Assembly (NCBI RefSeq): GCF_000215745.1
Contig: NC_015663.1
Coordinates: 682,001-746,000, forward strand
Reading direction: 5' to 3'
From: Klebsiella aerogenes KCTC 2190
GTDB taxonomy: Bacteria > Pseudomonadota > Gammaproteobacteria > Enterobacterales > Enterobacteriaceae
DNA length: 64,000 nt
The translations under genes were made by a program, and so were the position numbers. Shown in pieces: positions 42,946 to 52,398 of the stretch. The notes beneath the pieces are model-generated. The model searched no databases. It worked only from the letters and a program-made list of their open reading frames with translations, and had not been told where the DNA came from. Each line of letters starts with the position of its first letter. The stretch's first letter is position 1.

Positions 42946-43506
42946 ATGAGCGCACCTTCGCATCTCAATGCCCAGCCGCTGGTCTGGGGACATGGCCCAC
43001 GGACTTTTGAAGTATTCCTCGAACCAACCTGTCCGTTTTCCGTTCGCGCCTTCAACAAGCTTGATGAATTGCTGGATGAAGTCGGCGCCGAGAACGTCAC
43101 GATTAAGATTCGCCTGCAGTCCCAGCCGTGGCATCTGTTTTCCGGGGTAATCGTGCGCTGCGTGCTGGCCGCCTCCACCCTGCCGCACGGCAGAGAGCAG
43201 GCGCACAAAGTCCTGCAGGCGGTCGCCGATCATCGTGAAGAGTTTGAATTCACCGACCACTGCAGCGGGCCGAATATGAATACCACTCCGCAGCAAATTA
43301 TCGAGCGCCTTGAGCGCTATAGCCACGTGTCGCTGGCGGCGGCATTTGCCCGCCCTGAGCTGCAAAACGAAATCAAATGGCACAGTAAATACGCCCGCCA
43401 GAACGGCATCCATGTGTCGCCGACGTTTATGGTCAACGGCCTGGTGCAGCCCGATCTCGGCAGCGGCGATGACGTCAGCGTGTGGGCCGCGCGGATTATG
43501 GCCTGA
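42946..43506 (+). CDS. Thioredoxin-fold (DsbA-like) protein with a single-cysteine CPFS site
   Basis: A 186-residue thioredoxin-fold protein: FEVFLEPTCPFSVRAFNKL carries the redox site Cys29-Pro-Phe-Ser32, one cysteine only, and SPTFMVNG supplies the cis-proline loop (VSPTF). There is no signal peptide, so it is cytoplasmic. A CxxS site implies isomerase, glutathionylation or glutathione-conjugate chemistry, not dithiol oxidation. It is divergent from gss and 49 bases before yghU, so a glutathione-linked role is likely. It has no counterpart that I recall in E. coli K-12. The ATG follows AGGAG. Confidence 0.82.
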   Translation: MSAPSHLNAQPLVWGHGPRTFEVFLEPTCPFSVRAFNKLDELLDEVGAENVTIKIRLQSQPWHLFSGVIVRCVLAASTLPHGREQAHKVLQAVADHREEFEFTDHCSGPNMNTTPQQIIERLERYSHVSLAAAFARPELQNEIKWHSKYARQNGIHVSPTFMVNGLVQPDLGSGDDVSVWAARIMA

Positions 43507-43555
43507 GATTAGCTGCTAGACTTTTTTGTACACCTTACTAAAGAGGCAGGTCAGT

Positions 43556-44422
43556 ATGTCCGACAATCAATACCAACCACCGAAAGTATGGGAATGGAAA
43601 CAGAATAACGGCGGCGCGTTCGCCAATATCAACCGTCCGGTTTCCGGCGCGACGCATGAAAAAGTGCTGCCCGTTGGCAATCACCCGCTGCAGCTCTATT
43701 CGCTGGGCACGCCGAACGGGCAGAAAGTGACTATCATGCTGGAAGAGCTGCTGGCGCTGGGCGTGGCTGGCGCTGAGTATGACGCCTGGCTGATTCGTAT
43801 CGGCGAAGGCGATCAGTTCTCCAGCGGCTTTGTCGAAGTGAACCCAAACTCGAAGATCCCGGCGCTGAGCGACCACTCCACGACTCCGCCGACCCGGGTA
43901 TTTGAATCCGGCAGCATCCTGCTCTATCTGGCGGAAAAATTTGGTTTCTTCCTGCCGAAAGACCCGGCCGGGCGCACCGAAACGCTGAACTGGCTGTTCT
44001 GGCTACAGGGCGCAGCGCCGTTCCTCGGCGGCGGCTTTGGCCACTTCTATAACTATGCGCCGGTGAAAATCGAGTACGCCATCGACCGCTTTACCATGGA
44101 AGCGAAACGTCAGCTCGACGTGCTGGATAAGCAGCTGGCGCGCGGCCGCTTTGTGGCGGGGGAAGAGTACACCATCGCCGATATGGCGATCTGGCCGTGG
44201 TACGGCAACGTGGTGCTGGGCAACGTCTATAACGCCGCGGAATTCCTCGATGCCGGCAGTTACGTTAACGTGCTGCGCTGGGCGCAGGATGTGGGCAATC
44301 GCCCGGCGGTGAAGCGCGGACGGATGGTTAACCGCACCAATGGCCCGCTCGACGAGCAGTTGCACGAGCGCCATGACGCCCGCGATTTCGACACCCAGAC
44401 CGAAGACAAACGTCAGGCGTAA
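43556..44422 (+). CDS. yghU: YghU, GSH-dependent disulfide-bond oxidoreductase (GST family)
   Basis: Nu-class glutathione transferase-like enzyme that reduces disulfides with bound glutathione. The 288-residue protein aligns throughout with E. coli YghU: NINRPVSGATHEKVLPVGNHPLQLYSLGTPNGQKV, the thioredoxin-like GST N domain with ESGSILLYLAEKFG, and an all-helical C domain ending NGPLDEQLHERHDARDF. Start at 43556 follows AGGCAGG; a longer frame of ten codons lacks a ribosome-binding site. It is probably co-transcribed with the preceding CxxS gene. A hairpin terminator follows. Confidence 0.94.
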   Translation: MSDNQYQPPKVWEWKQNNGGAFANINRPVSGATHEKVLPVGNHPLQLYSLGTPNGQKVTIMLEELLALGVAGAEYDAWLIRIGEGDQFSSGFVEVNPNSKIPALSDHSTTPPTRVFESGSILLYLAEKFGFFLPKDPAGRTETLNWLFWLQGAAPFLGGGFGHFYNYAPVKIEYAIDRFTMEAKRQLDVLDKQLARGRFVAGEEYTIADMAIWPWYGNVVLGNVYNAAEFLDAGSYVNVLRWAQDVGNRPAVKRGRMVNRTNGPLDEQLHERHDARDFDTQTEDKRQA

Positions 44423-44427
44423 TGCCT

Positions 44428-44456
44428 TTACCCGGCGGCGCAAAGCTGCCGGGTAA
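44428..44456. terminator. Hairpin between yghU and yqhA
   Basis: TTACCCGGC / GCCGGGTAA, 9-bp stem, in the convergent gap of 43 bases. No long T tract. Confidence 0.6.
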
Positions 44457-44465
44457 GTTGTCACA

Positions 44466-44960
44466 TCAGTGCTTTACCTTGGTCAGGCGATCGAGATAGC
44501 CCATCACAAAGGCTGAAAGCACAAAGGTGAGATGGATAATGACGTACCACATCAGCTTATTATCCGGCACGTTCTTCGCATCCATAAACACCCGCAGCAG
44601 GTGAATGGAAGAGATAGCCACAATCGACGCCGCCACCTTGTTTTTCAGCGATGTCGCATCCATTTTGCCAAGCCAGTTGAGCTTCTCTTTGCCTTCGTTA
44701 ATATCCAGCGTCGAAACGAAGTTTTCATAACCTGAAAACATCACCATCACCAGCAGCCCGCCCACCAGCGTCATATCGACCAGCGAAAGCAGCGTCAGAA
44801 TCAGATCCGACTCGCTGACGCTGAAGATATGCGGCAGGATGTGGAATATCTCCTGAAAAAATTTTATCGATAGCGCGATAAGGCCCAGCGAGAGGCCGAA
44901 ATAAACCGGCGCCAGCAGCCAGCGCGAAGCATAAATAGCGTTTTCCAGAAAGCGTTCCAT
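44466..44960 (-). CDS. yqhA: YqhA family inner-membrane protein
   Basis: A 164-residue membrane protein of the UPF0114 (YqhA) family. Hydrophobic segments at about 10-33, 50-78, 105-125 and 135-155 suggest three to four helices, with [18 protein letters not shown] and [23 protein letters not shown] conserved. The function is unknown. Its place upstream of exbD matches E. coli, except that the intervening yghA is missing here. Confidence 0.92.
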   Translation of the reverse strand: MERFLENAIYASRWLLAPVYFGLSLGLIALSIKFFQEIFHILPHIFSVSESDLILTLLSLVDMTLVGGLLVMVMFSGYENFVSTLDINEGKEKLNWLGKMDATSLKNKVAASIVAISSIHLLRVFMDAKNVPDNKLMWYVIIHLTFVLSAFVMGYLDRLTKVKH

Positions 44961-45040
44961 AAGGTCCTGTCAGTTTGTAAAAATGGCCGCCATTATATCG
45001 CAGCTGGCTCATATCAAAACGATGCGCAGGCGCCGGGGAA

Positions 45041-45069
45041 ATAAAAAAGGCCAACGCAGGGTTGGCCTT
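45041..45069 (-). terminator. Terminator of the exbB-exbD operon
   Basis: AAGGCCAAC / GTTGGCCTT, 9-bp stem and 5-nt loop, followed on the minus strand by TTTTATTTCC; 22 bases after the exbD stop. Confidence 0.85.
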
Positions 45070-45091
45070 CCGGGGGATATCCTGGGGGAAA

Positions 45092-45517
45092 TTACTTCGC
45101 TTTGACGGTCTCTTCGCCCACCAGACCAATCTTCAGATATCCGGCCTGATGCAGCGTATCCATCACTTTCATCATCGTCTCGTAGTCGACGGTTTTGTCA
45201 GCGCGGAAGAAGACGGTGGTGTCTTTCTTGCCCTGAGTCAGCGCATCCAGCGAGGCAATCACGCTCTCTTCAGTCACCGGATCGTTGCCGAGGAACATCG
45301 ATTTGTCCGCTTTCACCGACAGATAAATCGGTTTTTCCGGACGCGGCTGCGGCTGGCTGGATGAAGCAGGCAGATTGACTTTGACGTCCACGGTGGCCAG
45401 CGGCGCCGCCACCATAAAGATAATCAACAGCACCAACATGACGTCGATAAATGGCGTCACGTTAATGTCGTGCATTTCGCCGTTATCATCGAGGTTTTCG
45501 TTAAAATGCATTGCCAT
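45092..45517 (-). CDS. exbD: ExbD, TonB-system energy-transducing protein
   Basis: Inner-membrane proton-channel subunit that with ExbB energises TonB. The 141-residue protein is almost identical to E. coli ExbD: cytoplasmic N terminus, single helix about 23-43 with the essential Asp25 (INVTPFIDVMLVLLIIFMVAAP), and a periplasmic domain ending LHQAGYLKIGLVGEE. It lies six bases after exbB. It would power IroN in this window and other siderophore receptors. Confidence 0.97.
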   Translation of the reverse strand: MAMHFNENLDDNGEMHDINVTPFIDVMLVLLIIFMVAAPLATVDVKVNLPASSSQPQPRPEKPIYLSVKADKSMFLGNDPVTEESVIASLDALTQGKKDTTVFFRADKTVDYETMMKVMDTLHQAGYLKIGLVGEETVKAK

Positions 45518-45523
45518 AGCGGA

Positions 45524-46255
45524 TCAACCTACCCGTAATTTCTGCGCCGGACGCAGCGGCTGAGAACCACTGGCGTTCAGGTCGAGATCGCGGCTTTGCA
45601 GCAGCATAATCTGCGCGGCCACGTCGCCAAGAGACGCTTTGTAACTGGCAATCATGCGGGCGAAAACGTTGTAGATAACCACCGCCGGAATCGCGGCAAA
45701 CAGACCAATCGCCGTTGCCAATAGCGCTTCCGCGATACCCGGTGCGACAACCGCGAGGTTAGTGGTCTGCGTTTGCGCGATACCGATAAAGCTGTTCATG
45801 ATGCCCCAGACGGTACCGAACAGACCGACGAACGGGGAAATAGCGCCGATAGTCGCCAGATAACCGTTACCGCGGCCCATATAGCGGCCAACCTGCGCCA
45901 CACGACGCTCAAGGCGGAAACCGGTACGTTCTTTAATGCCTTCGTTGTCATCCACGCCTGCCGACAGTTCCAGCTCATTATTGGCTTCGTTAATCAGCTG
46001 AGTGGTCAGGCTTTTGGCATGGAATCCATTCGCGATAGTGTTAGCCTGATCGAGAGAACGCGCTTCGCTGAGCTGCTGCTGCTCACGCTTGAGGCGACGC
46101 TTGCTGGACAACATTTCGGCGCCCTTGCCGAAGAAGATAGCCCAGGTGACTACCGAAGCCAGAATCAAGCCAATCATCACAACCTTAACGACAATATCGG
46201 CGTGATGATACATACCCCAAACGGAGAGATCCGCCTGCATCAAATTATTACCCAC
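45524..46255 (-). CDS. exbB: ExbB, TonB-system proton-channel protein
   Basis: Three-helix inner-membrane protein forming the pentameric channel with ExbD. The 243-residue protein matches E. coli ExbB (244): N-terminal periplasmic [18 protein letters not shown], helix 1 [18 protein letters not shown], cytoplasmic loop, helices 2-3 with [18 protein letters not shown] and [24 protein letters not shown]. It starts at a GTG (46255) with GGAGA upstream, as in the E. coli protein beginning MGNNLM; the ATG-like extension is not needed. A possible Fur box lies about 65 bases upstream. Confidence 0.96.
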   Translation of the reverse strand: MGNNLMQADLSVWGMYHHADIVVKVVMIGLILASVVTWAIFFGKGAEMLSSKRRLKREQQQLSEARSLDQANTIANGFHAKSLTTQLINEANNELELSAGVDDNEGIKERTGFRLERRVAQVGRYMGRGNGYLATIGAISPFVGLFGTVWGIMNSFIGIAQTQTTNLAVVAPGIAEALLATAIGLFAAIPAVVIYNVFARMIASYKASLGDVAAQIMLLQSRDLDLNASGSQPLRPAQKLRVG

Positions 46256-46318
46256 ACTGTTTCTCCAGGACGTCAATCACAAAAACTGAGCATAATAATA
46301 TCAAAACGGCATCGAATT

Positions 46319-46337
46319 GATAGTGGTTCTCATTAGT
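46319..46337 (-). promoter_or_regulatory. Probable Fur box upstream of exbB
   Basis: GATAGTGGTTCTCATTAGT matches the Fur consensus at about 13 of 19 positions by eye. It lies in the expected place for iron control of exbBD. It is weaker than the iroN site. Confidence 0.5.
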
Positions 46338-46473
46338 ATTTACACTGTGCAGCAAATCACGTTTATTTTCTTTGCGCTTACGCAGTAAAAAAGCGGCTGA
46401 CGCCGGTTTCGGGAAAATTTTTGCCTGTATCGTTTACGACCCGGTACACAAACCGGGATTCATGGTAGTTTAG

Positions 46474-47694
<1,221 letters not shown>

Positions 47695-47709
47695 AGTGAC
47701 AGGAAGTGG

Positions 47710-47733
47710 CAACAAAAGCGGACGCTTTTGTTG
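47710..47733 (+). terminator. Hairpin after metC
   Basis: CAACAAAAGC / GCTTTTGTTG, 10-bp stem with 4-nt loop, 15 bases after the metC stop. Confidence 0.65.
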
Positions 47734-47805
47734 CGCCCGAGATCAAGGTGCTCGGGCCGCTTCAGGAGTACACTAGTCGAAAAACGGTACCACTTAGGAA
47801 AGTCC

Positions 47806-48465
47806 ATGGTTGTCATTCAAGAGATTGTCGCCGCGCTGTGGCAACATGATTTTGCCGCATTGGCAAACCCTCACGTTGTGGGTTTTGTATATCTGGTCAT
47901 GTTCGCGACCCTGTTTCTGGAAAACGGGCTGCTGCCGGCTTCGTTTTTACCGGGCGATAGCCTGTTGCTGCTCGCCGGCGCGCTAATCGCTAAAGGCGTC
48001 ATGGATTTTGTCCCCACTCTCGCCATCCTAACCGCCGCCGCCAGCCTCGGCTGCTGGCTGAGCTATTTACAGGGGCGCTGGCTGGGTAATACCAATATGG
48101 TGAAAGGCTGGCTGTCGCATCTGCCGCACAAATATCACCAGCGCGCCACCAACATGTTTGATAAACACGGCCTGCTGGCGCTGCTGGCCGGGCGCTTTTT
48201 GGCGTTTGTCCGCACTCTGCTGCCAACCATGGCGGGCATTTCCGGCCTGCCGAATCGTCGTTTCCAGTTCTTTAACTGGCTGAGCGGCCTGCTGTGGGTT
48301 GGTGTCGTCACCGGTCTTGGCTATGCGCTGAGCATGATCCCGTTCGTGAAAAACCACGAAGACCAGGTCATGACCTGCCTGATGGTGCTGCCGATCGCCC
48401 TGCTGGTAACCGGCCTCGTTGGTACGGTTATTGTGGTTATCAAGAAGAAATACTGCAGCGCCTGA
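47806..48465 (+). CDS. yghB: YghB, DedA-family membrane protein
   Basis: DedA/Tvp38-family inner-membrane protein of 219 residues involved in membrane homeostasis, cell division and proton-motive-force-dependent tolerance; redundant with YqjA in E. coli. The conserved motifs are [16 protein letters not shown], with the family's acidic residue, and [19 protein letters not shown], with the essential basic residues. It has about five hydrophobic segments. Start at 47806 follows GGAAAG and matches E. coli. Confidence 0.94.
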   Translation: MVVIQEIVAALWQHDFAALANPHVVGFVYLVMFATLFLENGLLPASFLPGDSLLLLAGALIAKGVMDFVPTLAILTAAASLGCWLSYLQGRWLGNTNMVKGWLSHLPHKYHQRATNMFDKHGLLALLAGRFLAFVRTLLPTMAGISGLPNRRFQFFNWLSGLLWVGVVTGLGYALSMIPFVKNHEDQVMTCLMVLPIALLVTGLVGTVIVVIKKKYCSA

Positions 48466-48492
48466 TTCACTCGCCCCGGATGGCCTCAAAAT

Positions 48493-48519
48493 CCCCGGTA
48501 GCGCTACCGTTTACCGGGG
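48493..48519. repeat. REP-like palindrome after yghB
   Basis: CCCCGGTA / TACCGGGG with an 11-base interior (GCGCTACCGTT), followed by CTAC and a GCCGCATCC tail, resembling enterobacterial REP/BIME units, in the 74-base convergent gap between yghB and yqhC. Only one unit is seen here. Confidence 0.5.
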
Positions 48520-48539
48520 CTACAGGCGCCGCATCCTTA

Positions 48540-49439
48540 TCAAATCCCCTGCATCGTGCGAATACGCGCGGCATCTTCACCCGGCGTAATACCGAAATAG
48601 CGTTTAAACTCGCGGCTAAACTGCGAGGCGCTTTCGTAGCCGACGCGCATCGCCGCCGCGCTGGCTTTCATGCCGTCATGGATCATCAGCATTCTGGCCT
48701 TATGCAGACGATAGGTCTTCAAATACTGCAGCGGCGAGGTGCTGGTGACCGATTTAAAATTATGGTGAAACGCCGAGACGCTCATATTCGCTTCCGCCGC
48801 CAGCTGGTCGACGCTGAGGTTTTCGGTGTACTGGCTTTCAATACGCTTCAGAACGCGGCTAATCAGGCTAAAGTGCGTCTGTCGGCTGACCAGCGCCAGC
48901 AGCGCGCCGCCGCAGGGGCCAATCAGGACGTGATAAAGGATCTCGCGGATAATCTGTTTGCCGAGAATGCGCGCGTCCAGCGGCCGCTCCATCACGTCTA
49001 ACAGGCGCTCCGCCGCGCAGAGGATCTCTTCTGATAACACCGCCGAGTTGATCCCGCTGGAGGCGACCGACGGCTGAAAAAGCTCATCTTCGCCGATATC
49101 CATCAGCAGCTCCTGCAACTGCAAAATATCGACATTCAACCGCATTCCCGCCAGCGGCACTTCTGGGGTCGCGAAGGTTTCGCATTCGAACGGCAGCGGG
49201 ACGGTTAACAATAAATATTCGTTGGTGTCATAACGGAAAGTTCGTTCATTGATATAGCCAATTTTATGGCCGGAAAAGAGAAAAACGATCCCCGGCTGGT
49301 ACATCACCGGCGTACGGGTGCCCGGCTGCGTCCCGTACAGCAGACGGATATCCGGCAGCAGTTCACTTAGCATTTCTTGCTTATCTTTCAGCTTGTTAAC
49401 TTTATCCGTTAATAGCTGGCATATCTCGGCACGGTTCAT
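48540..49439 (-). CDS. yqhC: YqhC, AraC-family activator of yqhD-dkgA
   Basis: A 299-residue AraC-family regulator with an N-terminal AraC_N domain (about 15-170, with [17 protein letters not shown]) and a C-terminal double helix-turn-helix (about 195-290, [46 protein letters not shown]). In E. coli YqhC activates yqhD and dkgA in response to toxic aldehydes, sensed through cysteines. Here it is divergent from yqhD across 198 bases, as expected. Confidence 0.93.
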   Translation of the reverse strand: MNRAEICQLLTDKVNKLKDKQEMLSELLPDIRLLYGTQPGTRTPVMYQPGIVFLFSGHKIGYINERTFRYDTNEYLLLTVPLPFECETFATPEVPLAGMRLNVDILQLQELLMDIGEDELFQPSVASSGINSAVLSEEILCAAERLLDVMERPLDARILGKQIIREILYHVLIGPCGGALLALVSRQTHFSLISRVLKRIESQYTENLSVDQLAAEANMSVSAFHHNFKSVTSTSPLQYLKTYRLHKARMLMIHDGMKASAAAMRVGYESASQFSREFKRYFGITPGEDAARIRTMQGI

Positions 49440-49637
49440 TTTCGCTGCTTCTCCGACGACTTTTCTACAAGCTTATTGTGCGTAGTTTCCTTCTTTTTCT
49501 CCAGCCCAATGGAGAAATGGGCAAGACAATGGCAGGAATGTGCATTGAGAGGAAACGGTCGCAGGAACACAATAGCCGCCATCGGGTAGAGAGTCGTCCT
49601 TTCTGCCGGGAGTTTCATCTTTATGAGGGCACCAGCC

Positions 49638-50801
49638 ATGAATAACTTCAATTTACATACCCCAACCCGCATTCTGTTCGGCAAAGGCGCCATCGCCGAC
49701 CTGCGCGAACAAATCCCAGCCGGCGCTCGCGTGCTGGTGACTTACGGCGGCGGTAGCGTGAAGAAAACCGGCGTACTGGACCAGGTACTGAGCGCGCTGG
49801 CTGGCTTTGACGTGCTGGAATTCGGCGGGATTGAGCCAAACCCGTCTTACGAAACGCTGATGAACGCGGTGAAAATCGCTCGTGAAGAGAACGTGACCTT
49901 CCTGCTGGCGGTTGGCGGCGGTTCGGTGCTCGACGGCACCAAATTTATCGCCGCGGCCGCGCACTATGACGCGAATATCGATCCGTGGGAAATTCTGGAA
50001 ACCTACGGCAGCAAGATTACCCGCGCTATTCCGATGGGCTCAGTATTGACCCTGCCGGCGACCGGTTCCGAATCAAATAAAGGCGCGGTTATCTCGCGTA
50101 AAACCACCGGCGATAAACGCGCGTTTATGTCCGAACACGTTCAGCCGGTCTTTGCGATCCTCGATCCTGTTTATACCTACACCCTGCCGCCACGCCAGGT
50201 CGCTAACGGCGTCGTTGACGCTTTCGTCCATACCGTTGAGCAGTACGTGACCTACCCGGTTGATGGCAAAATTCAGGACCGTTTCGCGGAGGGCATTCTG
50301 CTAACGCTGGTGGAAGATGGCCCGAAAGCGCTGCAGGAGCCGGAGAACTACAACGTGCGCGCCAACATTATGTGGGCGGCGACGCAGGCATTGAACGGCC
50401 TCATTGGCGCAGGCGTCCCTCAGGACTGGGCGACGCATATGCTCGGCCACGAACTGACGGCGATGCACGGCCTGGATCACGCTCAGACGCTGGCTATCGT
50501 GCTGCCGGCGCTGTGGAATGAGAAACGCGATACCAAGCGCGCTAAGCTGCTGCAGTACGCCGAGCGTGTGTGGAATATTACCGAAGGTTCCGAAGAGCAA
50601 CGTATCGATGCCGCTATCGCCGCAACCCGGAGTTTCTTCGAGCAGATGGGTGTGCCGACTCGCCTTTCCGATTACGGTCTCGACGGTAGCTCCATCCCGG
50701 CGCTGCTGGCGAAACTGGAAGAGCACGGCATGACTAAACTTGGCGAAAATCAGGATATCACTCTGGACGTCAGCCGCCGTATTTACGAGGCTGCCCGCTA
50801 A
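49638..50801 (+). CDS. yqhD: YqhD, NADPH-dependent aldehyde reductase
   Basis: Iron/zinc-dependent alcohol dehydrogenase (group III) reducing short aldehydes such as glyoxal, methylglyoxal and acrolein with NADPH. The 387-residue protein matches E. coli YqhD. The cofactor loop GGGSVLDGTKF and metal ligands within DAFVHTVEQY and MLGHELTAMHGLDHAQTLA are present. Start at 49638 by comparison and by GAGGGC upstream. It is activated by YqhC and lies 144 bases before dkgA. Confidence 0.96.
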   Translation: MNNFNLHTPTRILFGKGAIADLREQIPAGARVLVTYGGGSVKKTGVLDQVLSALAGFDVLEFGGIEPNPSYETLMNAVKIAREENVTFLLAVGGGSVLDGTKFIAAAAHYDANIDPWEILETYGSKITRAIPMGSVLTLPATGSESNKGAVISRKTTGDKRAFMSEHVQPVFAILDPVYTYTLPPRQVANGVVDAFVHTVEQYVTYPVDGKIQDRFAEGILLTLVEDGPKALQEPENYNVRANIMWAATQALNGLIGAGVPQDWATHMLGHELTAMHGLDHAQTLAIVLPALWNEKRDTKRAKLLQYAERVWNITEGSEEQRIDAAIAATRSFFEQMGVPTRLSDYGLDGSSIPALLAKLEEHGMTKLGENQDITLDVSRRIYEAAR

Positions 50802-50818
50802 GTTCTCCCCACCTGATT

Positions 50819-50861
50819 CACCTCTCCTTACGTTAAACAAACGCCGGGGAGAGGTGTTTTT
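50819..50861 (+). terminator. Terminator/attenuator between yqhD and dkgA
   Basis: CACCTCTCC / GGAGAGGTG, 9-bp stem with a 20-base loop, followed by five T residues. It probably ends only part of the yqhD transcripts because dkgA is normally read from the same promoter. Confidence 0.5.
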
Positions 50862-50945
50862 ACTACCGTTTTTAGCTATTTCGTCCAGACTTAATGCTAC
50901 CCCTCGGCGGATTTTTCACGCTGAGTTCATTAACAGGAGGAAGGC

Positions 50946-51773
50946 ATGACACATCCAACCGTTATAAAACTACACGACGGCAACCTGATGCCGCAGTTGG
51001 GTCTCGGCGTGTGGAAAGCAGGCAACGAGGAAGTCGTCTCCGCCATTCATAAGGCGCTGGAAGTCGGTTATCGTTCTTTTGACACCGCCGCCGCGTACCA
51101 AAATGAGGCTGGCGTCGGCAACGCGTTAAGCAGCGCGGGCGTCAATCGCGATGAGCTCTTCATCACTACCAAACTGTGGAACGACGATCAAAAACGGCCG
51201 CATGAAGCGCTAAAAGAGAGCCTGAGCAAGCTGAAACTGGACTATGTGGATCTCTATTTAATTCACTGGCCGGTGCCAGCGATAGGCCATTACGTCGAAG
51301 CCTGGCAGGCGCTGATCGAATTGCAGCAGCAAGGGCTGGCAAAAAGCATTGGGGTATGTAATTTCCAGGTGCCACATCTGCAAAAGCTGATTGATGAAAC
51401 CGGCGTCGCTCCGGTGATCAACCAGATTGAGCTCCACCCGTTAATGCAGCAGCGTCAACTACATGCATGGAACGCCACCCACAAAATCCAGACCGAATCC
51501 TGGAGCCCATTAGCGCAAGGCGGCAAAGGGGTCTTCGATCAGAAAATTATTCACCATCTGGCGGATAAATACGGCAAAACGCCAGCGCAAATCGTCATTC
51601 GCTGGCATCTCGACAGCGGACTGGTGGTGATCCCGAAATCCGTCACGCCATCACGTATTGCGGAAAACTTTGACGTCTGGGACTTCCGTCTCGACAAAGA
51701 CGAACTTAGTGAAATCGCTAAGCTGGACCAGGGCAAACGTCTCGGCCCCGACCCGGATCAGTTCGGCGGTTAA
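50946..51773 (+). CDS. dkgA: DkgA, 2,5-diketo-D-gluconate reductase A / methylglyoxal reductase
   Basis: Aldo-keto reductase of 275 residues, as in E. coli, reducing 2,5-diketogluconate, methylglyoxal and beta-keto esters with NADPH. The Asp-Tyr-Lys-His tetrad is seen in GYRSFDTAAAYQNE, TTKLWND and LIHWPVP; the C-terminal cofactor segment is VIPKSVTPSRIAENF. Strong AGGAGGAAG precedes the start. Detoxifies aldehydes with YqhD. Confidence 0.96.
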   Translation: MTHPTVIKLHDGNLMPQLGLGVWKAGNEEVVSAIHKALEVGYRSFDTAAAYQNEAGVGNALSSAGVNRDELFITTKLWNDDQKRPHEALKESLSKLKLDYVDLYLIHWPVPAIGHYVEAWQALIELQQQGLAKSIGVCNFQVPHLQKLIDETGVAPVINQIELHPLMQQRQLHAWNATHKIQTESWSPLAQGGKGVFDQKIIHHLADKYGKTPAQIVIRWHLDSGLVVIPKSVTPSRIAENFDVWDFRLDKDELSEIAKLDQGKRLGPDPDQFGG

Positions 51774-51787
51774 TCCCCTTAACTTTT

Positions 51788-51815
51788 GCCTTTAGCGCCG
51801 CGCGGCGCTAAAGGC
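51788..51815. terminator. Bidirectional terminator between dkgA and the GNAT gene
   Basis: GCCTTTAGCGCC / GGCGCTAAAGGC, 12-bp stem with a GCGC loop, T-rich flanks on both strands. The stop codon of the minus-strand GNAT gene (51808-51810) lies inside its right arm, so the coding end and the hairpin overlap. Confidence 0.78.
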
Positions 51816-52335
51816 TTTCGCAAATTAAATGAATATCCTCAGGCTCCAGAGCAAACAGCTCCGGGTCGGGCTTATCAATTAAACGACAGCCCTGGGAGAG
51901 ATAAAAATCAACGGTGCTTTTGTTGGGGATGGACGAAATATACAGGCCGGATGCGCCAAGAGCAGGAAGCTGCTGCAGCGCATAGTCAAACAAACGTCGC
52001 CCCCATCCCTGGCCGCGCTGCGCCGCGCCCACATAAAAGAATAACAGTTGGCGCAGATCGCCCTTTTCACCCCTTGGCAAAGTATCCATCGCCGCCGCGG
52101 CAATAATTTTATTCTGCTCGAAAAAGGCGAAAAATATACCGCCGCGATCGTAGCAGGCCTCGTGAATAGGCGTATAAACCTGGCGATCGTGAGGATCCCA
52201 ACCTCGCACATCATAATACTGCGGGTACGCCTGGAGTTGGCCATTATCGAGCTTATAAAGGGTGTCGATAATTTCGCTGCGGTCTATCTCCCACAACCTA
52301 TCTAGCTGCTGTCGTGACAGGATTACCGGCGTCAT
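51808..52335 (-). CDS. GNAT-family N-acetyltransferase
   Basis: A 175-residue acetyltransferase-fold protein. The acetyl-CoA loop is QRGQGWGRRLFDYAL (pattern Q/RxxGxG/A) and the following YISSIPNKSTVDFYLSQGC is a typical GNAT end. It starts MTPVILSRQQLDRLWEIDRSE. The acceptor is unknown; no specific gene name is recognised. It stands in the position held by yqhG-yqhH in E. coli. AGGAGAGAG precedes the ATG. Confidence 0.85.
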   Translation of the reverse strand: MTPVILSRQQLDRLWEIDRSEIIDTLYKLDNGQLQAYPQYYDVRGWDPHDRQVYTPIHEACYDRGGIFFAFFEQNKIIAAAAMDTLPRGEKGDLRQLLFFYVGAAQRGQGWGRRLFDYALQQLPALGASGLYISSIPNKSTVDFYLSQGCRLIDKPDPELFALEPEDIHLICESL

Positions 52336-52398
52336 TATCGTTCTCTCTCCTTGTGTGACAGGCTTTCCCCCGGCGATCGGAACCGCCGGGGAAGCGGC

